DNA of 54,772 bases from Circinella minor (taxonomy: Eukaryota > Mucoromycota > Mucoromycetes > Mucorales > Lichtheimiaceae), in NCBI GenBank assembly GCA_016758965.1, contig JAEPRB010000258.1:1-54772 (forward strand), in the 5' to 3' direction. Below the pieces are notes generated by a model. That model searched no databases and was not told where the DNA came from. It was given only the letters and a program-made list of their open reading frames with translations. Shown in pieces: positions 11,952-22,953 of the stretch. The translations under genes were made by a program, and so were the position numbers. Each line of letters starts with the position of its first letter. Position 1 is the stretch's first letter.

Positions 11952-13204
11952 TGAAAAATGAACAAAAGGCAAACAAACATTTGGTATACGTATAAAAAAA
12001 AATATTAAAGATACAACTTGAAAGCTTTTACGTACTCAAATCTTTTTTTTTTTTTTTGCTCCCTTGGCTTTTTAAGTAACAGGGGAGGAGGAAATAAGGG
12101 AAGAAAAAGGAAAAGTTTTTTGAATTAAAAAAAAAAATTAGCCACCTTCTTTTTTTTTTTTTGTCCTTTCTTTTTTTTTTTTTTTTAACTTGTCAAAATC
12201 TAATATAAATTATTATAAATGTAACTCTTTTTTATTTTATTTCCGAATAAACAAAGAGATGGGTTTTTGCTTATAAAATTGCATCCGAAAATTCTGGAAA
12301 TTTTTTTTTTGACATCTCAGATCAATAGGTTGGCAACATTTCAAAGTTTTATTTTATTGTTCCTGTAAAATAGACTTTTATTAAGATATCGCATAATTGG
12401 TACAACAACAGCAATAAGAAGAGATCTAATTCATAAATCATGGATGAAGTAATATAACATGGTTTTGTTAACTTTCAATTTTCTGTTGATATATATCATT
12501 TGAAAAAAGATTATTGCTTTATGGGAAATAAAGTGTAGAAACACAGATGACAGCAACCCATCTCCAATGAAAAATTCTGTTGACTCGTACGTACATTTCA
12601 TAATATATACTTTATCACGCCTGAATGAATGTATTTTATCTTTTTTAAATAAGCCCGTATATTTCATTACAGAAAGGTGTTTGTTTGATGTTGTCACCCC
12701 CCGACCACTAACTCGATTACCATAGAAACAAATACAATGATAAAAATATACTTTCCTTTGCATGAATAAAAAATAAATTAGATTGACAACAACAACACTA
12801 TTTGATCTAGACTTATTTATATTTAACGGATCCGAATCCATTATAAAAAAAAAAGAAGAAACGCCCCGAGTTTTTTGTATTTATGTATAAAAAGTTTTTA
12901 TCTGCATGCATTTATTTATTAGATATATAACAATAATAATAAATCACGTCAAATAAGGTAACACAAAACTTAATAACAACATTTGCCTCATTAAAAATGA
13001 TATATTAATATTTAATAATAATTCACAAAAGTGTCACCAACCATTTTTTTTTATCATTATAGCACCTTTTCTTTTTTTTTTTTTTTGCTTCTTTTCTCTC
13101 CTTTTCTTTTTCTTTACCTTTTGTGTGATCATTTATATAAAAGCATTCAAGCAAAAAAAAAAAAAATTCTTGGCCGATATTTTTGATATCATAAAAAAAA
13201 AATT
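11952..13204. other. Intergenic between divergent genes
   Basis: About 1.25 kb separates the ZIP gene (minus) from the 2H-like gene (plus). It has many poly-T/poly-A tracts (e.g. 12040-12060, 12150-12185, 13070-13085) and should hold both promoters. A 136-codon minus-strand frame at 12431-12841 starts with ATG but shows no family likeness; I do not call it a gene. Confidence 0.5.
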
Positions 13205-14128
13205 ATGACGACGACAAAAACAACATTGACAACAAGTATGTCAACACCTATTCGTCGTAGTGACACAGAACATATTGGTTTTACTGAATTTCAACTGGAT
13301 CCACTGGATGCCAATCATACATCACCTCTTGACAAAGTTGAATCATGTCGTACATTTACACTATGTTTAGAACCCGTTTCAGGAACTTCACTTGAACATT
13401 CATTAAAACGTTTTCAAGATGTTTCTTATGTTAATTGTGGACCGAATCGCGCTCATGATGCTTCTTTACACATTTCAATACTTGGTAAAATACAAATTAC
13501 ACGAGGTCAACAATCCCATTGGCGTACAGCTGATCGTTTACGTCAAGTCATTCATCAACAAGTACAATTATTCAATATGACAGCACCTTTATTTGTCGGA
13601 TATCAAACTGTGTCCAAACCTACACGTGCACTGGCTATGCAAGTCCATGTCGATGCGGAATATGCTAAATTAGCACGCTCTATCCATCGGTTAATGACAC
13701 CTGAACAAGGTGTTAAGTTTCAAAATATACCTCCCATGAATCGAATTTATTTAGCTTATGATATTTTGAAATCGATTCCTTCTACTACTTTATCCCAATT
13801 ACTTGGTTTGGCCAAAGAAACAATTGATGTCAATGATTGGGTATTACTTGGTCAAGGTTGGCAATTATCATTTTATGAAGTGATTCTTGAAAGTCGTGTA
13901 AAAGGTGTGAAACAACAAACGGTTTTATTGGATTCATGGCAACTTAATAAACCAGAAATGAATACACCATCTCCTTGGTTACCAAAATCATTACGTGTGA
14001 AACTTGCTGTTTTTTCAACTCGATGTTTTGGTCCACCTCAATCATCTATATCATCCTCCACTCAAAATTCTTCTTTAGTTAATAATAATAAAGATAAAAA
14101 TGAACAAGATGTATCTATCCATTCGTAA
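13205..14128 (+). CDS. Hypothetical protein, possible 2H/LigT-like fold
   Basis: A single-exon frame of 307 codons whose ATG follows a poly-A leader. The body reads like a 2H phosphoesterase-type fold (LigT/2'-5' RNA ligase/cyclic phosphodiesterase superfamily). It has an LHISIL stretch near residue 95 that fits the first His-x-Ser/Thr motif, a central all-polar/helical segment, and a late WQLSFYEVILESR strand like the usual closing strand. The second expected His motif aligns with IYLAYDIL and lacks the His, so it may be catalytically altered or the assignment may be wrong. The C-terminal 35 residues are low-complexity Ser/Asn/Lys. Without a search I treat it as a real but unassigned gene. 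Confidence 0.6.
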   Translation: MTTTKTTLTTSMSTPIRRSDTEHIGFTEFQLDPLDANHTSPLDKVESCRTFTLCLEPVSGTSLEHSLKRFQDVSYVNCGPNRAHDASLHISILGKIQITRGQQSHWRTADRLRQVIHQQVQLFNMTAPLFVGYQTVSKPTRALAMQVHVDAEYAKLARSIHRLMTPEQGVKFQNIPPMNRIYLAYDILKSIPSTTLSQLLGLAKETIDVNDWVLLGQGWQLSFYEVILESRVKGVKQQTVLLDSWQLNKPEMNTPSPWLPKSLRVKLAVFSTRCFGPPQSSISSSTQNSSLVNNNKDKNEQDVSIHS

Positions 14129-14707
14129 ATTCATCCTCCTCACCATTCTCAACACCCAATCCAAATCATTTCATATATATATATATATATATAATACCCT
14201 TAATCTCCTCACCATTTGCTATTAATTTTCCATCCTCTTATTATTATTATCCAATTTAACATTCTATTCCATCAATATATGTCATTATAGATAGTTTCTT
14301 CTTTTTTTTGAAAAAAACAATCATATATATATATATCCTTTATCCAAATCTTGTTTTCATCATTTTTTCAAACATCGTTAAGAAAAAAAAAGATTAATAC
14401 AAAAAGTTCATTCAAGATATCGATATAAAAAGTAAAGAAAAGAGAGGGAAAGAAATAAGATGATTTGGTAGTGAATATGTTGTTTGTTAATCGTGGTTGT
14501 TCATCAATTTTCATTGATTTATATGTACGCTTTTTTTTTTACTTTTCTGGTTGATATATAGAATGTGTATGATTTTGTGAAAGAAAAGAAATTGTTTTTT
14601 TTTGCCGTATCATTGTTTCTGCTGTTGGGATGTATGTCATTGTTGTAAAAAATATGAAAAGTATATGTATGGATTATTCGTAGGTAAAAAAAAAAAATTG
14701 AAAACAT
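14129..14707. other. Convergent intergenic region
   Basis: About 580 bp lies between the 3' ends of the 2H-like gene and SmF. It is AT-rich with a short (TA)n near 14175-14192 and 14322-14335, and should contain both polyadenylation regions. No gene seen. Confidence 0.55.
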
Positions 14708-15315
14708 TTATTGTTCCATTTCAGTATCTTCGTCTGCACCACGAACGTACAATACGTTATTACATCTAAAATAAAAAAAAACATCAAAGAGAAGAAATAA
14801 GGTTATTACTATTCAATTTTTTCTTTTTTTTTTTTGAATAGAAAAAAAAAAAAAGAGTATATATATTTACCTGATTAAAACTTCACCCAAAGTACCAGTT
14901 GATACACCATCCTTAAATTCTTCAGTATTTTGTAACTGAAAAAAAAGAAGATATTAAAACACGGTTATAAATACTTTTATTTGTGACATTTTCAAAAAGT
15001 TTTTTTTTTTTTTTTTTTTAAAAAAAAAACAGATTGTTATTATTAGTCCCAATTTTTTTTTTACCTGAAAGTTCATGTAACCATCAACAGATGTAAGATA
15101 ACCTTTATATTCACCACCCCATTTAAGTTTAACAATAACAAGTTTTCCTGTCAGATCATTAAGAAATGGTTTTGGGTTGACGGGAACAAACTATTATTAA
15201 AGTAAAAAAAAAAAAAAGATTTGATATTAATTTTTCATTCTCATCCTGAATTACTATTTTTTTCTTTTTGATATAATAATGAGTATTATTTTTTTAATAT
15301 ACTTACTGCAGCCAT
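14708..15315 (-). CDS. SMX3: Small nuclear ribonucleoprotein Sm F
   Basis: Four exons (15315-15307, 15190-15065, 14935-14871, 14765-14708) give 85 codons, the usual SmF length. The first coding exon is only nine bases (Met-Ala-Ala). The protein reads [15 protein letters not shown]...[22 protein letters not shown] (Sm1 motif) and later [11 protein letters not shown] (Sm2 motif) with an acidic tail, matching SmF rather than other Sm/LSm members. Known role: one of seven subunits of the Sm ring assembled on U1, U2, U4 and U5 snRNAs for pre-mRNA splicing. No other reading frame in this interval is comparable. Three introns in a gene this small is notable but fits its intron-rich neighbours. Confidence 0.93.
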
Positions 15316-16221
15316 GATGGGAAGGTTCTTTCTATTCTAAGGGAATCGATGAAAAAACGTAATGAGAAAAGAGAAAAAAAATACGCGGTTTTTTTTTTCT
15401 CTTTGGACCTACGCAAAAAAAAAAAATTGGGGGGACCAATCCTAGTGACTGGGTATTACTAAATATGGAAGGAGAATGGTGATTTTTTGGGGGGAATGTA
15501 AAGAAGTACCTTTATATATAATAAATGTAAACCGAATTTGTATACGAGAATAGGGTCTGTTATCATTTTGTGTTTGTTAACAAAGAATTTATTATTGAAT
15601 ATATAACTTTTATTAAATAATTAAAGAATGATATATCAGAATTTTGTAATATCATTTCTTATAGCTAAGAACTTCATATAATGCCTCCCTCTTTCCTTCT
15701 CTATTAATAAAGATTATTATAGAACTGTGTCTTTTTATTAGTAATATGTAGAAGAATGATATTTTGATTTTCTATGTGTATAGTTAAATATAAAAACATA
15801 AATAAAAAGGTAATATCATAAGAATGTAGTAGTAATTTTCATATAGCAATAACTATAATATATATTATATGTACTAAATAAGTATTTATCATAGTAAATA
15901 ACTATATACTCTCTAATATAGTAGTTTATACTCTTATAATATAGATCAAGTAGGAATAATAAGAAGCCAATTTTTATAAACATGTGTATTATATATATAC
16001 TAGTTTTGGATATGATAGAGATATATAAGTATACGTAGCAAGTAGGATATTGATAATCTAACCCGTATAAATGGGCGGGTTGAAAAGAGAATTATTTTTT
16101 ATTACATTGATAATGCCGCAACACCTGCAGAAAAATAAAAAAAAAAAAGGTCCGAAACTATTATAGAAAAAAAAAAAACAGGTTTCCTTTTTCACTTTCT
16201 CTCACTCATATCCAATTTATT
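15316..16221. other. Intergenic between divergent SmF and TRAPPC12 genes
   Basis: About 900 bp, very AT-rich, with the SmF promoter at the left and the TRAPPC12 promoter at the right (pyrimidine-rich stretch ending in the TRAPPC12 start region). No open frame of note and no RNA gene recognised. Confidence 0.5.
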
Positions 16222-18079
16222 ATGGAGAACAATACCAACGATTTATTTGATTCCACAAAAACATCCATGGATAATGGTGATAACTCTCCACTTGACGATT
16301 CTACACAAAAAATATTACCTGATAATATTAGTATAGGGTCACCATCTACCACCGCGTCACCATCTGTAAGATCATTAACATTGTCACCTGAAGAAGAACG
16401 TGGACGTGCGCGAAACTCAATTCAATTGTCAAGAAATAATACACGACCGAGAGCAAGTAGTGATAACACAGCTGCCATCATTGGACACCATTTAACAAAT
16501 AATACTACTTTTTATGATATTCCTGTGGTAAAAAAAAAAAAAAAGTTTTATTTATATTTATGTAATTGAAATATAAGTTTATATCTTTATCTTTTGCTTA
16601 TATAAATTATATTATTATTATTATTATTAGAATGATGCATTTTCTGAACTTGTTGATCGATATATTCCACCTGATCAACGACCTCAACGTAATACACCTA
16701 GTTTAACAGAAAATCCTGAAGGTATCGCTAATCTAGTTGTAAGTATTGTTTCTATTTTTTGCTATTCTCAATAAACCCAGATAATAACAGAAAAAAAAAT
16801 TAGATGAATAATATGTGGCGTGCTGTGGCACGTTATGCAAGACAACAATTAGTTCAATCCAATCCAAATGATTTAGAACAAATTTTACAACTTTGGTATA
16901 TTCGATTATTAGCATTGACCAAATTAGGATTATATCAATTAGCTTCTGCGGAATTGGATAAATTAGGTGATTTAAATCGACCTGAATTTACATTTGAATT
17001 TTATAATAATAATAATAATGATATAAAAGAAGGAAGTATGGTACCTTTTGAATTACATGTATTATCTGCTCGATTACCTGCTTGGCTTAAATATCCTTTA
17101 ATTACGTTGGAACGATTAACTATGCTTGCTGTTTATTGTAAAAAGGTAATATATATATTATTCATCATTTTTTGTTTTGTTTTTGAATACAATTTACTCA
17201 TGATAATAGTAATAATAATTATATATATTTTAGATGTATGGTAAAAATGGATTGCAACTATGGAAACAAAGAGAAGCACAAGTTTATTTAGTCATGACAA
17301 CACAAATGATGGAAATGAATGATTATACTGGAGCATCTACTACTATGGAAATGATATTAAAAGAATTTGGAACAAAAGATGGAAAACATGATTTAGATAT
17401 TTTATCATCTTTGGGACGATTATATTTACAGGTAATGATATATTAATATATATATATATTGAAAAATATCGAATGAAATTATTATTAGTAATAATAAAAA
17501 ATGTTATAGTTAGGTGATATAGAAGCAGCTGAAAAAGTGTTTAAACAAATTGAAAAAGAATCAAATACAAAAAATCCTGCTATTATAGAAACAATTCAAA
17601 TGAACAAGTAAGTAAAAGTACTTTATTTATTTAATTACATGTAATAATAATAATAACATATTTTTAGAGCATTTTTATCTATGGCAAATGGTGAATGGAG
17701 ACAAGCAGCACAAACATTACGTGGTGTATTAAATACAAATAAAGAAAATCTTTTGGTAAAAAAAAAACATATTCTTCTTTTTCTTTATGAAAAATTAACA
17801 ACACTCTTTTTAACTCATAATTTTTATTAATAGGTTATTAATAATTTGGCAGTGTGTCATGTTTATATGGGAGAAATTGGTATAGCAATTGAATTATTAT
17901 CTACAATGATATCACAAAATCCAACATCGGCAGGAACAAGTGAAACAGCTATTATGAATTTATGTACATTATATGAATTAAGATATGATCCAGCTATTCA
18001 ATATAAAGTAAATATTATGAAACAAGTAGCAAGATGGGTGGGTGATTCTTTTCAAGCTGATTGTATAAAATTACCATAA
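16222..18079 (+). CDS. TRAPPC12-like TPR protein of the TRAPP complex
   Basis: Seven exons (16222-16527, 16631-16738, 16804-17145, 17234-17431, 17510-17607, 17668-17755, 17834-18079) join in frame into 461 codons. After a disordered Ser/Asn-rich N-terminus the protein follows the TRAPPC12 pattern. It has LWYIRLLALTKLGLYQLASAELDKLGDL, then the invariant-looking EGSMVPFELHVLSARLP, then tandem TPR helices (LGDIEAAEKVFKQIE; NNLAVCHVYMGEIGIAIELL), and ends GDSFQADCIKLP, close to the animal C-terminus. Known role: a subunit of TRAPPIII-type tethering complexes acting in ER-Golgi traffic and autophagy. It is shorter than animal TRAPPC12 because the N-terminal disordered part is short. It converges on METTL16 with 62 bp between stops. 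Confidence 0.88.
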
Positions 18080-18141
18080 AAAAATTGTATTATTATTCTG
18101 TTTTTATATATAAACTTTATCTCCCCTTCTCCTCCTTTATT

Positions 18142-20149
18142 CTATTCCTTGGATGTAATTTTATTTTTTGTTCCTCTATCCAATCCACATGATTCATCTA
18201 TTCTTTTCTTGACATGATTCCAAAAACTTTCAAAAGCATCTCTATCATTCCCTTGAATCCATAAACTTGTTATTTCACAACAACCTTTTTCTTTTTCAAC
18301 AAGTTCAATTTGAAATTCAAAAAGTGGATATTCTTGTTCTATTATTTTTTGTTTCTTTTTAGCCAATTGACGACGTGCAGCACGTGACCATGTATTTGCT
18401 TTAGGTCCACCACGAAAAATATCTTGATCTTCATTATCTTGTTCATAAGAAATAGTTAAATCATTTAAAATATTTGTCATTTCTTGACGAACATGTAATA
18501 TAGGTTTAGATACTGTAGAAATAAATTGTGATTTTGGTGTATATTCTTTCAAACTATGTGTTTTGTGCTTTTTAGGGAGACATTTAGTTTCAAGTTATTT
18601 ATATATAGATAAATGTATATATATGAAAAGATTATTATTTACCACACGTTTTGATTCAAAGGACCATGCAATAGCCCAACGTTTTGTTCTTCCTTGTAAA
18701 AATTCTGTTACAATATAATTAGATATCTAAAAATAAATATAAAATCTTATTAGAAATATACTTATAAATTAGTGTATATATAAATAAAGAGTAAGTTACA
18801 TACACCAAAAGATTTTAATTGATTTACTAGAGGACGTATTGATTTTTTTAATCCAACTAAACTTGTATACCATTGAATACGACTTTTATATATTAAACTT
18901 TCATTTATAATCCGTTCAATAAATCCATATTCACCACCATCTGTAATCATTTCATTTTTTGTTCCAGTACATATCTATATATATATATATTAAAGAAATA
19001 AAGTATTAAATATAGAATATATTTGTTAGTGTTTTTTCATTATAAAAACTTACTGCAAAAGGTTGTTCTTGTTTATTTTTTAAACTTTCTTTTACTTCTT
19101 CTTCTGATGCATAAAATGGTGGATTACACATACAAAATGTATAACTATTATTTATATATATATATGAGAATTTTGGAACATAATTAAAAGTAATTCATAT
19201 ATATATTACCTTTTTCCTTCTGAAAGTAAAAAGATTCTTTCAGGAACGTCATTATATTGTATTGTAATACGATCATTTAATTTGTTTTTATTGACATTAT
19301 CACGTGCACATTTTATAGATGTTTCATCAATATCTTGTAAAAAAAAAAAAAGAATAAGAAAATAAGTTTTTAAGTTATATATATATATATATATCATTTT
19401 AAATAAGTATTATATTTTCTTTACCTGTACCAATAAATTCCCAATTTTCATGACGAACACAACCTAATAATGGATAAATACATGAAGCACCTACACCACT
19501 AAAGATAAAGAATTTTGTTATTATTATTATTATGGAGTTGGGCGGGGGACCCCATCCATCACTTTCTAAAAAATAAACTAAAATATGTTATATATATAAT
19601 TACATATCAATACCATGAGCATTTTTAAATTCATTAGGAGATAGTGTTTCACGTAAAAGATTTTCAATCCAAATAATATAATCCAAACGATTTGGAACAG
19701 GTGGACAAAGACGATCATTACGTAATTTAACGTCAAGGTTAAAATCACGTTTTAGTAAACACCACGTTAATGTTCTAAAAAAAAAGAAATGATATGTTTT
19801 CTTAGTAACATAAAATCAAATCAAATCTCTTAATGGCTCTATATATATATATATATTACCGAACAGCTTCTGGATCTTTAAAGTCAATATATGGATTATT
19901 TGATTTATCTGTATGAACACTATAATTTTTGGTAGGCGGTATTTAATATTAGCATGAATTCTCTCGTTCTCTTTTTATTTATTTTTTTAACAGAAATATT
20001 CAATAAAAAAAAAAAAAAACTTACAAGGGATGAAGAATAGGAAATTGTTTAGCTAGTTCACCAAAATGAGGTTTTTCTTGAATATATGGATTTAATGATG
20101 AATATTGATTTTCATCAGATTCATCCAAAGACCTTTTACGTTTATGCAT
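18142..20149 (-). CDS. METTL16: METTL16-type RNA N6-adenosine methyltransferase
   Basis: Nine exons (20149-20025, 19919-19860, 19774-19604, 19498-19425, 19333-19210, 19144-19054, 18974-18804, 18726-18643, 18567-18142) give 441 codons in frame. Early residues (HFGELAKQFP, DFKDPEAVRTLT) match the METTL16/YbiN (DUF890) family. The SAM-binding loop GIDIGVGASCIYPLLG lies near residues 116-131, and the catalytic NPPF is at 192-195. Known role: methylates the ACAGA box of U6 snRNA (and some mRNA hairpins in animals). The C-terminal region is shorter than the two VCR domains of vertebrate METTL16, as expected in fungi. Exon 7 must end at the second of two nearby donors (GGT|GTATGT); the other would introduce a stop. 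It is divergent from RIT1. Confidence 0.92.
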
Positions 20150-20290
20150 TTTGGTTTTTTTTTTCCTTCAAAAAAAAAGTATGTATGAAGAGCAAAAAAA
20201 AGAAGGAAATAAAGAAAAAAATCACCGCCAAAAAAAAATATATACCCTTTTTTTTTATTATTGTTGGAATTTCCCGTTCCTTTCCCCCCG
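20150..20290. promoter_or_regulatory. Shared METTL16/RIT1 bidirectional promoter region
   Basis: Only 141 bp separate the two divergent ATGs. The interval is made of poly-A/poly-T tracts with a central TATATA-containing patch (about 20238-20245) and CCGCC and CCCCCC patches. No other feature fits inside it, so both genes must be initiated from here or from within each other's leader. Joint regulation is an inference from spacing. Confidence 0.6.
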
Positions 20291-22449
20291 ATGAATAAAG
20301 GATTATTCGAGAACGAGTATCATGCAGGTGCTAATCAAATTCGTAAAGATCATAAAAACATGTAAAAACTAAAAAAAAAAAAAATAATAATAATATATTT
20401 TTGCTTAGTTGATAATTGTACTTTTTGTTGTCAACTAAATTATTATGACTATTTTTTTTTGTCCTCTTCTTTTCTAAATAAATAGTTTAAATCGATTACG
20501 ATCGATTCAAGAAGATGCTGATTTTGTTAAAGAAATTTCAAGTTTGTTTCCAAGGTTACCACTTGTTGGTAAGGCAACAGCAATAAGAAGAAGAAAAAAA
20601 AGGAGGAAGGGGGGGATGGATATTTGTTTGCATAATATATATTTTTATTAAAAGGAAAAGGGAAAGCTGACATATCTTTATTTCTATATTAGCAAATGAA
20701 CGATGTGGTTCTTGGTATATTGATCCAACCGAGGTATATATATATATAAAAGGACTATTTTGCTTTTATTTTATCCAACCTACTTTTTTGGACAATAAAA
20801 AAAACCCACACAAACTATATATTATTATTTTTTATAGAGACAAGTGTATTCAGTCTATTTTAAATCTACGGATGGACATATGGGACAATGGGATTTCAAT
20901 TTAAGGCGTGGTAACTTACATTTATTAGATATTATTAATAAATATCAAGGATGTATTATTGTTGATTCAACACGACGTGGGAAAAGAATTCCTGATTCAC
21001 TTTCTAAAACGGTTCCTATTTGGTGTTGTGCTATCAATCGTGCTATTATTAAATATCGATCAAAACATAATTTGCCTTCATTTTTGGATCAAGAAAAAGC
21101 ATCTCGATTTCATTCACTTCCTTCTGTTGTATCAAGATCAGAACATGCACAAATTGAAGAAAAAATGGACGGATTTTCTCAAAAACTTTTGGTGAGAGAG
21201 AGAACAAAAAAGCATTTTTGGATTGAGTATAAGGGATTATGTTGGAAATGGACTTTTTGGATGGAATAGTAATAACAGATTAAGTTATATATATATATAG
21301 GATTCAAATGGTATTAATATGGAATCTATATCTAAACTTATTATAAAACCATTACGACCTCTTTGGTTTACACCTCAATCTTCTTTTTTTATTAATGATC
21401 CACCGGATTATTCGGATACTCCATTTTGGCCTGTTATATGTCTAAGTGCTTCACAAGCTGTTGAATCAGGTTGTCAAGCAAGACCTGGTGGATATTTATA
21501 TGTACAAGGATCAGGGGATGATCAAGAAGCTTGGTGTCATGTAAGCATTCATATTTACCAAAAGAGGAGGTAATATCATAACACACTCACTTATTCATTC
21601 ATTATCATTTATCATCCAATTTATACATGTAATAACAGGGATTAACGCCAAAATTATTTTGGCAACATGCTCAAAAATTACTTAATGTGGGTACATCTAC
21701 TGAATGTGAAAAAATGACTCATCATTTAGTAAATCAAGCGAAACAAGCATCTAAAAATAATGAAGATGATGGAGAAGAAGAAGAAATAGAAGAAAAACCC
21801 TATGATATAATTCAAGGAACATCCATAGCCATAGGATCCAGAAAAAGTGGCAAACCCCCTTTATGTTGGAAAAATTTCGACTTTATTATTAATTGTACAC
21901 AAACCCATTATCAAGCTAATACCGATCATCCGAATTATTTACAATTACCTATTGCAGAAGGAAAAAAAGGACAACAAAAATTATTAGAATGTATACCTGA
22001 TGCTTTAAAATTTGTGAAAAAACCTCTCAGTGCCCAAAATAGAATATTAATTCATTGTGCTAAAGGACAAGATCGATCTGTTGGTATTGCTTTAGCTATT
22101 TTAGTTTATTATTTTGATATAAATATGAATTTTATTCCAAAAGGTGTTTCTTGTAGTAAGTTTGATTTTTTTTTTTTGGGACAATGGGATAAGAAGGTCG
22201 GAAGGAGGGATCAATAAAATGAATTTATTCTTTGTTAACTTATTTTTTTTTTATACATTTAGTTGATAAAAAAATTATTCATGATCATTTATTAAAAATT
22301 ATTAGTAGTCGACCCAAGGTAAAATATATTAATCAAAATGAGTAAACACACATAGATACATAATAACTAACATATATATTTGTTGTCATATTTAGGCTTC
22401 ACCTACAAGAGCCACATTAAAAAAAGTAAATACTTATTTTATGAGCTAG
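20291..22449 (+). CDS. RIT1: Initiator-tRNA A64 2'-O-ribosylphosphate transferase
   Basis: Eight exons (20291-20361, 20486-20568, 20693-20733, 20838-21191, 21301-21540, 21639-22155, 22263-22318, 22396-22449) join into 471 codons. Family marks are VDSTRRGKRIPDS near residue 108, CCAINRAI just after it, QARPGGYLYVQGSGDD in the middle, and a phosphatase-like loop HCAKGQDRSVGIAL at residues 402-415 in the C-terminal DUSP-like half. Known role: transfers phosphoribosyl to A64 of cytosolic initiator tRNA-Met so that it is excluded from elongation (Rit1 in yeast). The length is a little below the yeast protein. An acidic insertion (EDDGEEEEIEE) sits between the two halves. The gene starts 141 bp from METTL16. 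Confidence 0.93.
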
Positions 22450-22953
22450 AATTAAAAACTTTCTTCCTCCATCCTCCTCCCTCCCCCCTCTATCCCCTCC
22501 ATCCTGCATATCTATTCATGTTATTTATACATTCTATAATATAAATTATTAACAAGTTTTTAAAGAGATTAATATATTACAACGACTAAAACAAAACAAA
22601 AAAGAAAAGGCCAAGAGAACTTATGAGTGGGGAGATTTGGGGAGGAAGGAGTTGAAATGTGTGGATTGTGTAATGTATATATAATTATATATTTATATAT
22701 ATATATAAAGCTTATAATGAAAGAATTTTTATATATGTTACAAAAAAAAAATTAAAGAGAGCGAGGAAAAGAGAGAAAGATTTGTATATATGAAATATGT
22801 AATTGTAAAAAAAAAAGAAAAGCAAAAAAAAAAAGAGGTATATATAATGTAAGAATCTCAAAAGAAAAAAAAAAGTGAAGATGGAAGGAGGGGGGGGTCG
22901 GATATGTATATTTATATATATAGGAAGAGAGAGAAAGTATATGTGTTATTTTT
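22450..22953. other. Convergent intergenic region with purine/pyrimidine runs
   Basis: About 500 bp lies between the ends of RIT1 and the GATA factor gene. It holds a C/T-rich run at about 22465-22505, a G/A-rich run at about 22880-22900, and (TA)n near 22675-22710. No gene seen. Confidence 0.55.

Noticed and set aside
12431..12841. 136-codon minus-strand frame with ATG
   Set aside because: It lies in the AT-rich promoter gap between the ZIP and 2H-like genes, has a low-complexity, Lys/Ile/Tyr-rich composition and no family likeness; probably chance.
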